Shown one piece after another: positions 47,055 to 58,680 of a stretch of DNA of 64,000 bases (positions within the stretch are counted from its first letter, which is position 1; each line of letters opens with the position of its first letter). The notes under the pieces are model-generated. The model saw only the letters and a list, made by a program, of their open reading frames with translations, made no database searches and was not told where the DNA came from. Source of the stretch: Ursus arctos. Its lineage: Eukaryota; Chordata; Mammalia; Carnivora; Ursidae. Location: NCBI RefSeq assembly GCF_023065955.2, contig NW_026623050.1, positions 21,348,501 through 21,412,500 on the forward strand, written 5' to 3'. The position numbers and the translations under genes were made by a program.

Positions 47055-48217
47055 CAGGAATATTCCATTTTATTGCACGTCACAGATACTGCATTTTATT
47101 TTACAAGTTGAAGATATATGGCAACCCTGGCACCATCCAAGCCTGGATGACAGCTTATCTGTTTACTACATAGTTTACTGAATGTTTTCAGCCCACTGTT
47201 GAGACCCACTGCTCAGTGAAAAAAAAAAAAAAAAAAAAAAAAAAAGATTCCTTTCAAAATATTACCGCTCATTGACAATGTACCCAGTCACCCAAGAGCT
47301 CTAATGGAGATGTACAATAAGATTAATGAAGTTTTCATGCCTGCTAACACAGCATCCATCCTACAGCCCTGGCCCAAAGAGTAATTCCGACTTTCAAGTC
47401 TTATTATTTAAGAAATACATTTCATATGATTATGGCTGCTTATACATAGTGATTCTTCTGATGGATCTGTGCAAAGTCAACCGAAAACCTTCTGAAAAGG
47501 ATTCATCATTCTAGATGCCGTTAAGAACATCCATGATTCATGGGAAGAGTTCAAAATATCAACATGAATGGGAGTTTGGAAGAAGTTGATTTCAACCCTT
47601 ATGGATGACTGAGGGGTTCAAGACTTCAGTGGAAGAAGTAACTGCAGGTGTGGTGTAAATAGCAAGAGAACTAGAATTAGAAGTAGAGCCTGAAGAAGTG
47701 ACTGAATTGCTGCAATCTCATAATAAAACTAATGGTTGAGGAGTTGCTTCTTATGGATGAACAAAAAAAGTGGTTTCTTGAGATGGAATCTACTCCTGGT
47801 GAAGATGCTGTAAAGACTGTTGAAATGACAACAAAAGATTCAGAATATTACATAAAGTTCATTGATAAAGCAGTGGCAGAGTTTAAGACGACTGACTCCA
47901 ATTTTGAAAAAAGTTCTATTGATCAGCCAGTAGCCATCAACATGGAGGCAAGACCCTTTACCAGGAAAATATTATTACTTGCTAAAACCTCTGATGATGG
48001 TTAACATTTCTTGGCAACAGAATAATTTTAATAAAGGTTATGTACTTTGTTCTTTTAGATACAATGTTATTGCATACTTAATAGACGATAGTATAGTGTA
48101 AACATAACTTTTATATGCTCTGGGAAACCAAAAAATTCATTTGACTTGCTTTATTGCAGTATTTGCTTTGTTGTAGTGGTCTGGAACCAAACCTGCAACA
48201 CCTGTGAGGTATGCCTG
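47055..48217 (+). mobile_element. Tigger1 DNA transposon, internally deleted
   Basis: Left end CAGGAATATTCCATTTTATTGC and right end, read in reverse, CAGGCATACCTCACAGG match Tigger1 termini. TA is present on both sides (47053-47054 and 48218-48219), the target duplication of Tc1/mariner-type elements. At 1163 bp it is about half the 2.4-kb Tigger1 I know, so the central part is lost. A 27-A run (47219-47245) has grown from a short A stretch. Confidence 0.92.
47600..48004 (+). pseudogene. C-terminal piece of the Tigger1 transposase
   Basis: The frame 47732-48004 reads '[20 protein letters not shown]' and then [19 protein letters not shown], the known C-terminal end of Tigger1 transposase, and stops after SDDG. 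The DNA-binding and catalytic domains are missing. Non-functional. Confidence 0.88.
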
Positions 48218-48956
48218 TAGTTACAGCAGACAGATTCTGCCACTACAACTGTTGCCTGGGTGGGAAAATAGATTCCTGGTGCTTTCTACTCTTTCATTTT
48301 CCCAGAATCCCAGATTTTTTTTCCCCCCCAACGCATCAGTTGAAAAGTAAAAAGTAGGTGTATTGAACTAATGAAAGTAATTTAAGTTTAAACATTTCTA
48401 CCAAAACCAGAATTTATTATTTCACTTTACTGGCTTTAAGGGAAGCAAACACAGCAATATTTTCAAATCTAGCTCTTTTCCTGCCTTGCTTTCAAATAAG
48501 CAAATTGTCATGTTTACCCATTTCTCTTGACCAAGTGACGATTTTAAATAATTTAAAACTAACTTCAGCTTACTGAAACATCTTTCACAGGATGTTACTG
48601 TGGCTACTATTGTTTTAATATTTTGATTAACACCTTGCTCATCAGTTTTAGAGGACCCAAATACAATTCTTAATTTAATATGACAATTTGTAAATACTGT
48701 GATAACCTATTCTACATGAAATTTCTATGAACTTAACTTGTTAGGATATTTAAGAACGAGTCAGTGGCTGCTTCTTGTAAATCAATGTCAATATAGAAAA
48801 TAACTTTTTTCTGGCTTAAAAATTCAAAATCTGAATACACTTCACTTAATTTTTCACATATATATTTCAAATATGAAGTTAGTACATTTATAATCTTAAA
48901 GTCTATTCAATAAGCACTTTCCCTATAATTATCAATACTCTCACACTCCCTGATTT

Positions 48957-49176
48957 ATGCATTTCTAATTTCTTTTATTTTGTCTAATTTTGAAATTCAT
49001 GTGAATATTTACATCTCTTGCTCAAGTTTTATATTCACTGAACACATTTTTAAAATTATTTTCTTTCTTTCATGCATTTCTAATTTCTTTTATTTTGTCT
49101 AATTTTGAAATTCATGTGAATATCTACATCTCTTGCTCAAGTTTTATATTCACTGAACACATTTTAAAAATTATTT

Positions 49177-49186
<10 letters not shown>
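48957..49186. repeat. 115-bp tandem duplication inside the hAT fossil
   Basis: ATGCATTTCTAATTTCTTTT and the next ~95 bases occur at 48957 and again at 49072 with one or two differences. It duplicates part of the transposase sequence, so it came after the insertion. Confidence 0.92.

Positions 49187-49219
<33 letters not shown>
49176..49219. repeat. (TTTC)n microsatellite
   Basis: About eleven uninterrupted TTTC units, directly at the right edge of the 115-bp duplication. Confidence 0.95.
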
Positions 49220-51119
49220 CTAAGCAAAGGGACAGGCCTTTTATTAAGCACACAGCTTTATTTATGGTCATTTTTCTGATTATAGAGTTTTATTAACTTT
49301 TGCCACTTTGTTCAAAATATCATCCCATACAGATAATTTGTGTAAAAATCTAATATATTTGTACCAAGATGCTTTTGAGTTCAACATAATTTTGACATTT
49401 GATATTATATCTTTTCATATTTGATAAACATCTTTAATTTGTATGCAAAGTGTCTCAAGTGCATTTAATCTTGATGCCTATATCTCTGATTTTAATTTGT
49501 TTCTAGAATAGACAAGACTATTCCATCTGCTTGTTGAATTACCCCACTCCCAAAATAGATATCCTTTCCCTAAGACTAAAAAAGACAATCATATTTAAAT
49601 TCACAGGTGAGGCATTTTTTTTATATTAAATTATTATTATGAGCTGAGCAAAGCACAAATTTGGCATAATTATTTTTTGGGAGAAATACTGGCTTGTACA
49701 CTCTTGTATACATCTGCCATATCTGCCTCATTATCATACCCTGGGCAAGACAATTTTTATGTAAATATAATCTCTTTCTAACTTATTAATAATTTCATAA
49801 GCTAGATCATATCTACTCATTCTTTAAAACAAAAACAGTTCTGAGATATAATTGTCCAGTTTTTTTCTTTCATTTCAATCAAGTCAAATAAAGCTCTCCC
49901 CTTACCATATTATTCTTAATGTAAATATAACTAATAATCAGACACATTTACTCATTCATAATGGACTATATCTGGTTTACAAAGAGTAAGGAAATATATT
50001 TTGCTTCTTTTATTCTCCGTAGTATTTCAGATTTAACATGATTTGCTAATAGGATTACACATTTAAAAAAAATTTTACTAGACAAATAAAACACAGAATC
50101 CTTTTAATGATTAGTTATATGATTATAAGTTCCTATAAGTTCAAGTGAATCCAGAAACATGCCAGCATTTGGCTCCCAATAGATTCCTATGATCCTCTGA
50201 GAGATATATAATTTTTGTATAAAACACACATTTAAAATCAGTGATACATATTTTATCACACTCTGTAAAGCATCATCTATTAAACTACCAGTTTGAATAT
50301 ATGTTTAAAAATACTTCCAATTTTAAAAAGCATCAAGGTGAAATATGGAATTTTTGTGATCACAAATTCTTTTCAAATTTTTCCAATCTTTGAAAGCACT
50401 TTGAGTTGCAAAAATTTAATTATTTTGTTATTATTGCTAAAAAGTATGCATGGGAAACAAAAATAAGGATTCTGTGGTATAAACAAGCTAGTCACAATGA
50501 ATCAACTCAACATTAGACCTTTTTTTCCCCCAAAGACTCATCTTTTGAAAATTTTCGTCCATCATGTAAAATAGATACTCTAAAATCTGCATCTTGTCCT
50601 TGGATAGGCCCATACTCTATTAAAAGCATTTTTATTATATTAGAGATAGGTGGCCACAATGAAGAATTAAATTTATTTCAAAAGACATCTTATTTTTTTG
50701 CTCATGCTTATGTTCACTAGCTTCTGAGACTTTTAACATTACATTTTCTTTATCTTTTCCTCACAATTCAGACAGAAGTCTTTAACTCTGAATTTCATAG
50801 TAATTCTATTCTAATAGTGTCAATATTAAAGACTTCTAATTTTCAGTGGCTGAAAAATTGTGTTTTTCCAGCCTAACCTGTTACAGTGCCCTATAATTCT
50901 GATCAATTTTTGCATGTGTTTTTCATCTTCTGAACAATGAGCTACTTGACTTTTTAGATGCCATATTTTAAAAAAAATTTTTTTTGGTATACATTTTCTG
51001 TATATTTATTTTTAATTAAGACATACAGTTAAACATAATAAACATTTAACAATCAAATAGGTGTACATAAATATTTGTATGAAAAATATAAAACATCAAT
51101 GATTACAAACAACAGAAAA

Positions 51120-53962
51120 TTACATACCAGAAGAATTAGATAGATGTTAAGACTGAGGAATTTATCCCAAATCAAAGAACAAGATACGGCCACGGCCAAA
51201 GATCTAAGTAAAACAGATATAAGTAGCATGCCTGATGGAGGATTTAAAGCAACAATCATTAGGATACTCACTGGGCTTGACAAAAGAATAGAAGACATCA
51301 GGGAGACCCTTACCACACAGATAAAAGAATTAAAAAAAGAATCAATTGGAGATGAGAATAAAATAAATGAGATTGGAAACAGGCTTGATGCAAGGAACAG
51401 CAGGCTAGAAGAAGCAGAGGAATGAATTAGCGACAAAGAAGACAAAATATTGGAAAATAATGAAGCTGAACAAAAGAGAGAAAGAAGAATTATGGGACAT
51501 GAGAATAGACACAGGGAACTCAACGATTCCATCAAACATAATAATATTAGCATTATAGGAGTCCCAAAAGAAGGAGAGAAAAAAAAGGGGGCAGAAAACG
51601 TATTTGAGGAAATAATAGCTGAAAACTTCCCAAATCTGGGAAAGAAAACACATCCACGTCCAGGAAGCACAGAGAACTCCCATCAAAATAAAGAAAAGCA
51701 GGCCAACACCAAGACATATAGTAATTAAATTTGCAAAAACATGGTGATAAAGAAAAAAATCTTAAAAGCAGCAAGACAAAAGTCCTTAACTTACAAGGGA
51801 AGACCCACAAGGCTAGCTGGAGATTTCTCAACAGAAACTTGGCAAGACAGAAGGGAGTGACATGATATACTCGAAATGCTGAATGCAAAAAATCTGCAGC
51901 CAAGAACACTCTGTCCATCAAAGCTATCATTTAAAATAGAAAGAGAAATAAAGAGACCCCAAGACAAACAAAAACTAAAGGAGATCGTGACCACTAATCC
52001 AGCCCTGAAAAACATACTAAATGGGACTGTTTGGGCAGAAAGCAAAGACCAAAGTGACAAAGGCAACAAAGGATCAGAGAAAGTTTCCAGAAACAATGAC
52101 AAAAAAACTAATCAATCCTACTTACAACTGCACCAAAAATGGTAACATACCAAGGGATAAATCTAACCAAAGAGGTAAAAAAACCTGTCTCTGAAAACTA
52201 TAAAACACCAATGAAAAAAATTGAAGATGACACAAAGAAATGGAAAGACATGCCATGCTCATGGATTAGAAGAACAAATATTTTTAAAATGTCTATACTA
52301 CCCAAAGCAATCTACACTTTTAATGCAATCCCTATCAAAATACTGATAGCATTTTTCAGTATTTTAATGCACTTTAATGCACGCTTTTAATGCAATCCCT
52401 ATCAAAATACTGATAGCATTTTTCAGAGCTAGAACAAACAATCCTAGAATTTGTATGCAACCACAAAAGACCCCGAACAGCCAAAGCTATCTTGAAAAAA
52501 AGAAGCAAAGCTGGAGGCATCACAATTCTGGACTTCAAGTTATATTACAAAGCTGTAATTATCAAAACAGTATGGTACTGGCACAAAAACAGACTTATAG
52601 ACTAGAATAGAAAACCGAGAAATGAACCCCACAACTATATGGTCAATTCATCTCCAACAAAGAAGGAAAGAATATCCACTGGAAAAAAGACAGTCTCTTC
52701 AATAAACGGTGTTGGGAAAGCTGGACAGCAAGATGCAGAAAAATGAAACTGGACCACCTTACATTATACACAAAAATAAATTCAAAATGGATGAAAGACC
52801 TAAATGTGAGATAGGAAACCATTAAAATCCTAGAGAAGAACACAGGCAGCAACCCTTTGACATTGGCCGTAGCAACTTCTTTCTAGAGATGTCTCCTGAG
52901 GCAAGGGAAACAAAAACAAAAATAAACTATTGGGACCTCATCAAAATAAAACGCTTCTGCACAGCAAAGGAAACAATCAACAAAACTAAAAGGCAACCTA
53001 TAGAATGGAAGAAGATATTTGCAAATGACATATCTGATAAAGCGTTATATCCAAAATACATAAAACACTTATAAAACTCAATACTCAAAAAATGAGTAAT
53101 CCAATTCAGAAAGGGGCAGAAGACATGAATAGACTTTTTTCAGAGAAGACACACAGATGGCCAGCAGAAACATGAAGATACTCAACATCACTCATCATCA
53201 GGCAAATACAAATCAAAACTACAATGAGATATTATGTATGCCTATCAGAATGGCTAAAATCAACAACACAAGAAACAACAGCCAAGGCAAGGATATGGAG
53301 AAAGGGGAATCCTCTTGCACTGTCGGTGGGAATGCAAACTGGTGCAGCCACTCTGGAGAACAGTATGGAGGTTCCTTGTTAGGTTAAAAATAGAATTACC
53401 CTACGATCCAGCAACTGCCCTACTTGGTATCTACCCAAAGAATACAAGACATTAATTCAAAGGGATACATGTACCCTGATGTTTATAGCAGCATTATCTA
53501 TAGTAGCCAAGTAATGGAAACAGCCAGTGTCACTGACTGATGAATGGATAAAGAAGATCTGTTTTATATATATATGGGGGAATGAAATCTTGCCATTTAC
53601 AACAACATGGATGGAGCTAGAGAGTATTATGCTAAGCAAAATAAGTCAGTCTGAGAAAGACAAATACCATATGATTTCACTCATATGTAGAGTTTAGTCA
53701 AAAAAGAAATGACCAAAGCGGGGAGAAAGAGAGAGGGAAGCAAACCAAGAAACAGATTCTTAATGAGAGAGAACAAACTGATGGTTACCAGAGTGGATGT
53801 GGGTGGAGGGATGGGTAAAGTAGGTGATGGGGATTAGAAGTGCACTTGCTGTGATGAGTACCAGGTGTTACTTGGATGTGTTCAATCACTATCTTGTACA
53901 CCTGAAACTAATATTACACTGTATATTAACTAACTGGAATTTAAATTAACACTTAAGAAAAA
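51120..53962 (+). mobile_element. L1 with ORF1 joined to ORF2 3' part (internal deletion)
   Basis: 51144-51728 carries ORF1-type coding: 'SMPDGGFKATIIRILTGLDK', then a coiled-coil-like stretch, and 'GVPKEGEKKKGAENVFEEI' in a second frame. Around 52110-52140 the sequence jumps to the ORF2 3' part ('NIPRD'-like region, then MPCSWIRRTNIFKMSILPKA). The 3' UTR ends 'CTGGAATTTAAATTAACACT' and leads into (GAAA)n. The endonuclease and RT core are absent, so it is dead. Confidence 0.8.
52317..52426. repeat. Tandem duplication within L1 ORF2
   Basis: CTTTTAATGCAATCCCTATC through GCATTTTTCAG occurs at 52317-52359 and again at 52384-52426 without change, separated by a short 24-bp spacer that itself repeats TTTAATGCAC. 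Confidence 0.93.
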
Positions 53963-53964
53963 AA

Positions 53965-53965
<1 letters not shown>

Positions 53966-54011
<46 letters not shown>
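53966..54011. repeat. (GAAA)n microsatellite
   Basis: About eleven GAAA units at the tail of the L1, grown from its poly(A) end. Confidence 0.95.
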
Positions 54012-54899
54012 GCATCCGTACCTGACTCCTCTCTCTCAGTCCCTACCTATGTTATAATGAAATTCCACTAACCCTGAAATCGGAGGGGAAGATTCATGGT
54101 ATATATTTAGTTAGGGAACAATAGCAATAGATTGTTGTGGTGTATAGAATACACACAGTAGCAGAACAGAAGCTATGTTAGAAGCCACTAAATCATATGG
54201 ATTCCAACTATAATCTAGTATTTGAAAGGAATTAGTTTTCAAAAGAGAAAATGTAAAACTATAGAAATGAAAAAGAGTGATACCAGGAAAATATTATCTG
54301 GGCATGATAACACTGATTCTAATACAATGCATCTGAACAAAATCTTGAAGACTAACTCAAGCTATCCATCCTATCAGAGGTGTACCTAAAATAAATACCT
54401 GCATCTATTCAAAGAACTATCCACATCAGAAACACCTGGACCAAGATTGTTCTATGTGGTCTTCCATTCAATATGGCTTTCTTTAACTCTGCTTGTGGCT
54501 TGTTCAATTTTTAGTGTAAGGTTTTTTCTTTTAACAAAAACTTAAGAAATTTGGTTTTTGTATGAAAGGTAGCTTCATTTGACACAGATGAAACAGGGCA
54601 ATGAAAGGAAAGTAAGAGTTTGATAATTTATTCTTGTCAAGTATGAACGTATCAGAAAACAATCAGTAGATGATGTGATGAAATTATGGATTCATAAATT
54701 TTCTTAATGTTTGTGTCTTTACATATTTGGAAAGAAGAGAGGCAAACCCTGTTGTCCTTAGGGCACAGGGACTAACTGTGACTAGGGGATGGAAGAAAAG
54801 AATCCTACTCTCAAGACCCAAAACACAGAGCCAGCTTAAGAGTGAGGCTAAACCAGAACAGAAAACATCACCCACTCCCCACCACCTACCTCCAGGATA
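54012..54899. other. Intron sequence, nothing recognised
   Basis: AT-rich, no frame or named repeat. Confidence 0.4.
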
Positions 54900-55794
54900 G
54901 CAAACACCAAATAATAAGCAACAACAGTACTGCTAGAAGAAAGGCAAGAGTATATATATAGAGAAAAAGACACACCCTCTAAGGCTCAGTCTCACAGGGA
55001 GAGATAAAGCTGAGTATGAAACAAGAACACTGAGGGAAAAATCCTCCAGCAACATAACTCCCACCCTCAGCACAAAGAAATACTACAGGAATTGAACCTG
55101 GTAGTGCGTTGAGGGTAACCATAACAAGAACACCAAAACTCAGATCAACTCACTAGTAGGTGAAACCAAATCCCATAGTAATGACCCGACATAAGAAACG
55201 GTATGCCCATTTTCAGATATAAATACTATTTATCTCAGTCCTACATGTAATTTCTTGCTTTCAACCAAACATTATATAATACAAAAAAGCAAAGGGGAAA
55301 ATGGACTGTCAGGAGACAAAATAATCAGGTGAATCAGACTCAGATATGACCCCATTACTGGAACTATCAGACAGAAAATTTTAAATTACTATTATTAATA
55401 CATTAAATGCTTTGATGAAAAAAGGAGGACAATATGCATGACCAGAGTGGCAATTTTAGCAGAGGATCAGAAACTGTGAGAATCAATGCAAATGCTAGAA
55501 AAAAAAAAACCACATACAATCACAATGACAGGGACAAAAAAAAATATCTTTGATGGGCTCATCAGCAGACGTGACACAAATGAAAAAATGAATCAGTAAA
55601 ACCGAAGATAGGTCAACAGATAGAAATTACCCAAAATAAAACACAAAAGAAGTGTGTGTGGGGTAGGGTGGAGACTAAAGCAGGGCATCTAAGAACAGGG
55701 GCTAACATCAAATGGTATAGTATTTAGGAAATTGGAATCCCAGAAGTAGAAGGTACAGGACAGCTCAGAGAACACCAATCAGGATAAATATCCC

Positions 55795-55829
55795 AAATAA
55801 ATAAATAAATAAATAAATAAATAAATAGA
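55795..55829. repeat. (AAAT)n microsatellite
   Basis: About eight AAAT units, directly visible. Confidence 0.95.
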
Positions 55830-55943
55830 TAAACATATAAGTAAACATTTGAACAAAACAGATTTAGATACATCTTGCTCAAACTGATGAGAACTATAGT
55901 TAAAGATAAAATCTTCAGGGCAACAAAAAAAATTAGACACATC

Positions 55944-56002
55944 ATATATATATATATATATATATATACATATGTGTATATGTGTATGTATATATATATA
56001 TG
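55944..56002. repeat. (TA)n/(TG) microsatellite
   Basis: Two runs of TA separated by a TATGTGTATATGTGTATG stretch. Confidence 0.93.
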
Positions 56003-56600
56003 GATGAAACAAAGATCAAAATTACAGTAAGTTATTTTGTCAGAAAATATGCAAACCGAGAGACAATAAGATGACTTCTTTAAACTGCTGAAAGAAAATA
56101 AAACTGTCAACCCAGAATTCTATACCCACCAAAAAATATCTTTCAAAAGTGAAAAATAAAGGTATTTTTAAATGAAAAAAGCATAGAAGAATTAACTACC
56201 AGTAGATCTGCAACATAAAATATATCAAAGGAAGTTGTTTAGGCAAAAGGAATGTGATACTAGACAGAAATGGAGAGCTAACAAAGAAATGAGGAGCACT
56301 GGACATGGTAAAAACAAAGTTGAATATAAAATTATTTTTTAAAGTTTTTAACTGCTCTAAAAAATAACTATCTAAAGCAAAGCCAGTAATATTGTATTCT
56401 GTCTTTATAACCTATATAAAAGTAAAATATATGACAATAGGAAAAAAGAACCCACAAACATCAGGAATGAATGAGAGAATTATCACTACAGACCCTAAGA
56501 CATTAAAGATTAAGGGAATAGTACAAACAAGTCTATACAGATAAATTCAATATTAAAAACCACAAACTATCAAAACTCATGCAAGAATAATCATATAACC

Positions 56601-56808
56601 GGGGCACCTGGTGGCTCAGTCAGTTAAGTATTTGCCTTCGGCTGGGGTCATGATCCCAGGGTCCTGGGATTGAGCCCCGCATCAAGTCCTGTGTCAGGCT
56701 CCCTGCTCAGTGAGGAGTCTTCTTCCCCTCTGCTTCTATCCCTCCCCTTCCCCCTGCTCGTGCTCTCACTCTTGCTCTCTAAGAAATAAATAAACTCTTT
56801 TAAAAAAG
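56601..56808 (+). mobile_element. Carnivore tRNA-derived SINE
   Basis: Head GGGGCACCTGGTGGCTCAGT, tail AAATAAATAAACTCTTTT. AATCATATAACC repeated on both sides (about 56589 and 56812) is the target duplication. Confidence 0.92.
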
Positions 56809-56824
56809 AACAATCATATAACCC

Positions 56825-57190
56825 AAAAATCCCATATCTATTAAACTTATTTGTAGTTAAAAAACTTTCAAACAAAAGAAAACTTTCTGTGGTGTAAGAG
56901 AAAGTTGCTTGGAAGAAGATGGCTAAGTTCTGCCTAGGTTTCACTTATTCACTGTTCAAAATGGAAATGCTGTTCAAAAGATAAATGCTTAACCTGCTTC
57001 ACTTCAGTATACTCAGAAAGAGATATGGAATACTTTGTAATATTAAAAAACTTACATCAAGAAAACATGTACTTGAACAAAACTATTTCTACATACATCC
57101 ATTAGACTGCCCAGTAAATAACATTATAGGATAATCCGAAGTATTTTATTCAGAGTGCCTGTTTAAGACAGCTAAAACACATTTAATATA
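56825..57190. other. Intron sequence, nothing recognised
   Basis: No gene or repeat identified. Confidence 0.4.
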
Positions 57191-57204
57191 TATTCAAAAT
57201 ATTT

Positions 57205-57395
57205 TTTAAAAAAGATTTATTTATTTTAGAGAGAGAGAGTGCAAATAGGGGGAGGGGCAGAGGGAGAGAATCTCAAGCAGACTCCCTGCTGAGCGAGGAG
57301 CTCTACAAGGGGCTCAATCTCATGACTCATGAGATCATGACCTGAGCAGAAACCAAGAGTCAGATGCTTAACCAGTTGAGCCACCCGGTGCCCCC
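57205..57395 (-). mobile_element. Carnivore tRNA-derived SINE (older)
   Basis: Antisense copy ending GAGCCACCCGGTGCCCCC, with AAATATTT on both sides (about 57197 and 57397). Same transcriptional direction as the host gene; about 400 bp downstream of the 57.8-kb exon in the intron. Confidence 0.88.
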
Positions 57396-57793
57396 GAAAT
57401 ATTTCTATTTTAAGTATTAGTTAAATCTTTCTGAAAGTCCCAGAAAATAAAGTCATCTGGAAAGATTAATTTTCCAATGTGTCAACTGTTTGACATTTTA
57501 TTGATTTCAGGATTTTTAAATCATAAATTTATCTCCATTAACTCACTAGATGAATAACAGGCAAGTGAAACATATGATGCTTTTGTAAAAACAAAAACAC
57601 CTTACAATTTTCCTTATTAGGGTTAGATATTTTTATATCTAATGACAACAAAAAACAAATTCCAAGTTTTTTCCTGATAACATGCCAATAATTGTTATTG
57701 ATGTATACACAATGAACTGAAATGTTTTAAAAATTAAACCAGTAATACTGTCAAATATATAAGCCTTTAAGGTACAAGTAAAACAAAATTTAC

Positions 57794-57839
57794 CTCGGAC
57801 ACAGGTTGTTGTTCCTTGATGGGAGCTTCATTTTTTAAT
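57794..57839 (-). CDS. 46-nt internal exon of the same unrecognised gene
   Basis: The minus strand reads TTGTTTTCAAG acceptor, 46 nt, then a GAG|GTAAAT donor. After one base completing the previous codon, it encodes LKNEAPIKEQQPVSE and ends exactly in phase 0, matching the next exon at 37.2 kb. The acceptor is AAG rather than CAG and is preceded by only a short pyrimidine run, so it may be of moderate strength. The peptide is charged and proline-bearing, consistent with a linker in a disordered tail. Confidence 0.75.
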
Positions 57840-58029
57840 CTTGAAAACAAAATAAGTATTGAATACTTTATTTTATAACAGAAAAACATGAAACAGTTCT
57901 TTTCTGCATGCTTAAAATAATTAAAATGTAAATTTAAACTAATGTAGATTTGTAAATGACCTTTATAAATTAGGGAAAAATAAAATGCATGAAAATAAAC
58001 AGTAGATTCAATAAATGTGCTAAAGAAAT

Positions 58030-58105
58030 TAATATAGTAGATTAATTCAGTAATACAGTATTAATACAGTAGATTCAATAAATGTGCTAAAGAAATTAAT
58101 ATTTC
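58030..58105. repeat. Local tandem duplication in an intron
   Basis: TTCAATAAATGTGCTAAAGA plus the next words (AATTAATAT) occurs at about 58008 and again at about 58075, separated by a stretch repeating AATACAGTA. Confidence 0.85.
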
Positions 58106-58644
58106 CTTCTTTTCTAAAAACAAGAGCACTTAAATTTTCTCTATGTTAAATACAATTATAAATAAAAGACATAATATATTAGTAAAACCGTTTCAAAAAA
58201 AGAATTACTCTTTAAAAAATAAAAGCAGGTTATATGCTTAATATATATAATAAGTGTAAGTATTTACTATTATAGGGCTTAAAAAGTGAAAGAAGAGAAA
58301 TTTTATCTATTGTGAAATTCAATATAATGCTATTTCAATATTTATTACAATTAAGATAGCAAAATCACAGAAATATTATATCTGAAGGATATAGTCTCTT
58401 AAGAGCCTTCATAAGCACAGCTCAAATATTAACTACAATTTTTTTAAAACTTGGTTTCTAAACAGAAAAACTCATTGTAACTTATTACAAAATTAAGAAA
58501 GGCATATGCCATCTATAAAATCTTTTAAAATAATTTCATATAAAAGCTAGCTTTCCCAAAAGATTTAAGAAACTGTTAACTAAATATTATTTGTTGATAT
58601 TATATATTAAACTCAATTTTAAACTATATAAATCAAGAACCTAC

Positions 58645-58680
58645 CTGTCTGAAATGTCATTAATAGTTAAGTGATTCATT
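58645..58680 (-). CDS. 36-nt microexon of the same unrecognised gene
   Basis: The minus strand has acceptor CTTCATAAAG, 36 nt, and a strong donor ACAG|GTAGGT. Its phase is 1+33+2: the first A completes a codon begun in the 60.0-kb exon (AG|A, Arg), and the last AG completes with A from the 57.8-kb exon (Arg). The central peptide is MNHLTINDISD. Length 36 is a multiple of three, so skipping it would keep the frame, which is typical of an alternatively used microexon. The acceptor lacks a good polypyrimidine tract. The internal ATG could alternatively be a start codon of a shorter transcript. Confidence 0.6.

Larger units (their letters stand above)
48400..50960 (-). pseudogene. Fossil hAT-type transposase (TTF/ZMYM-like)
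   Basis: Read on the minus strand, about 48640-48490 gives 'VATVTSCERCFSKLKLVLNY' followed by LKSSLGQEKW, which is the hAT C-terminal dimerisation domain (family pattern: ASxERSFSKLKLIKxxLRS). Near 50230-50150, 'QRIIGIYWEPNAGMFLDSLE' corresponds to the FRG...NxGNFLxLxELL block, and near 50620-50590 'EYGPIQGQDADF' lies where such proteins have GPxQP before the zinc finger. Order and spacing fit a ~2.3-kb coding unit. Stops and frame shifts are abundant. It could be a transposon copy or a retrocopy of a host gene derived from one. Confidence 0.7.
54900..56580 (+). repeat. HAL1-like / old L1 5' half
   Basis: The order 5'-region, 'ACTGGAACTATCAGACAGAA', 'TTTGATGGGCTCATCAGCAG', and 'AACCCAGAATTCTATACCCA' follows the ORF1 region of old L1/HAL1 elements; no ORF2 follows. 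Microsatellites (AAAT)n at 55795-55829 and (TA)n at 55944-56002 lie inside. Confidence 0.6.

Noticed and set aside
47219..47245. 27-A run as a poly(A) tail of a processed gene copy
   Set aside because: It lies inside Tigger1, between its left terminus and the transposase part, where the consensus has a shorter A stretch.
51053..51930. Long antisense frames (205 and 125 codons) rich in Leu, Ser and Phe
   Set aside because: They are the complement of the Lys/Glu-rich ORF1 of the L1 at 51.1-54.0 kb, a typical shadow frame.
56648..56944. Antisense open frame of 98 codons
   Set aside because: Its C-terminal half is the antisense of the SINE at 56601-56808; the frame owes its length to the SINE body.
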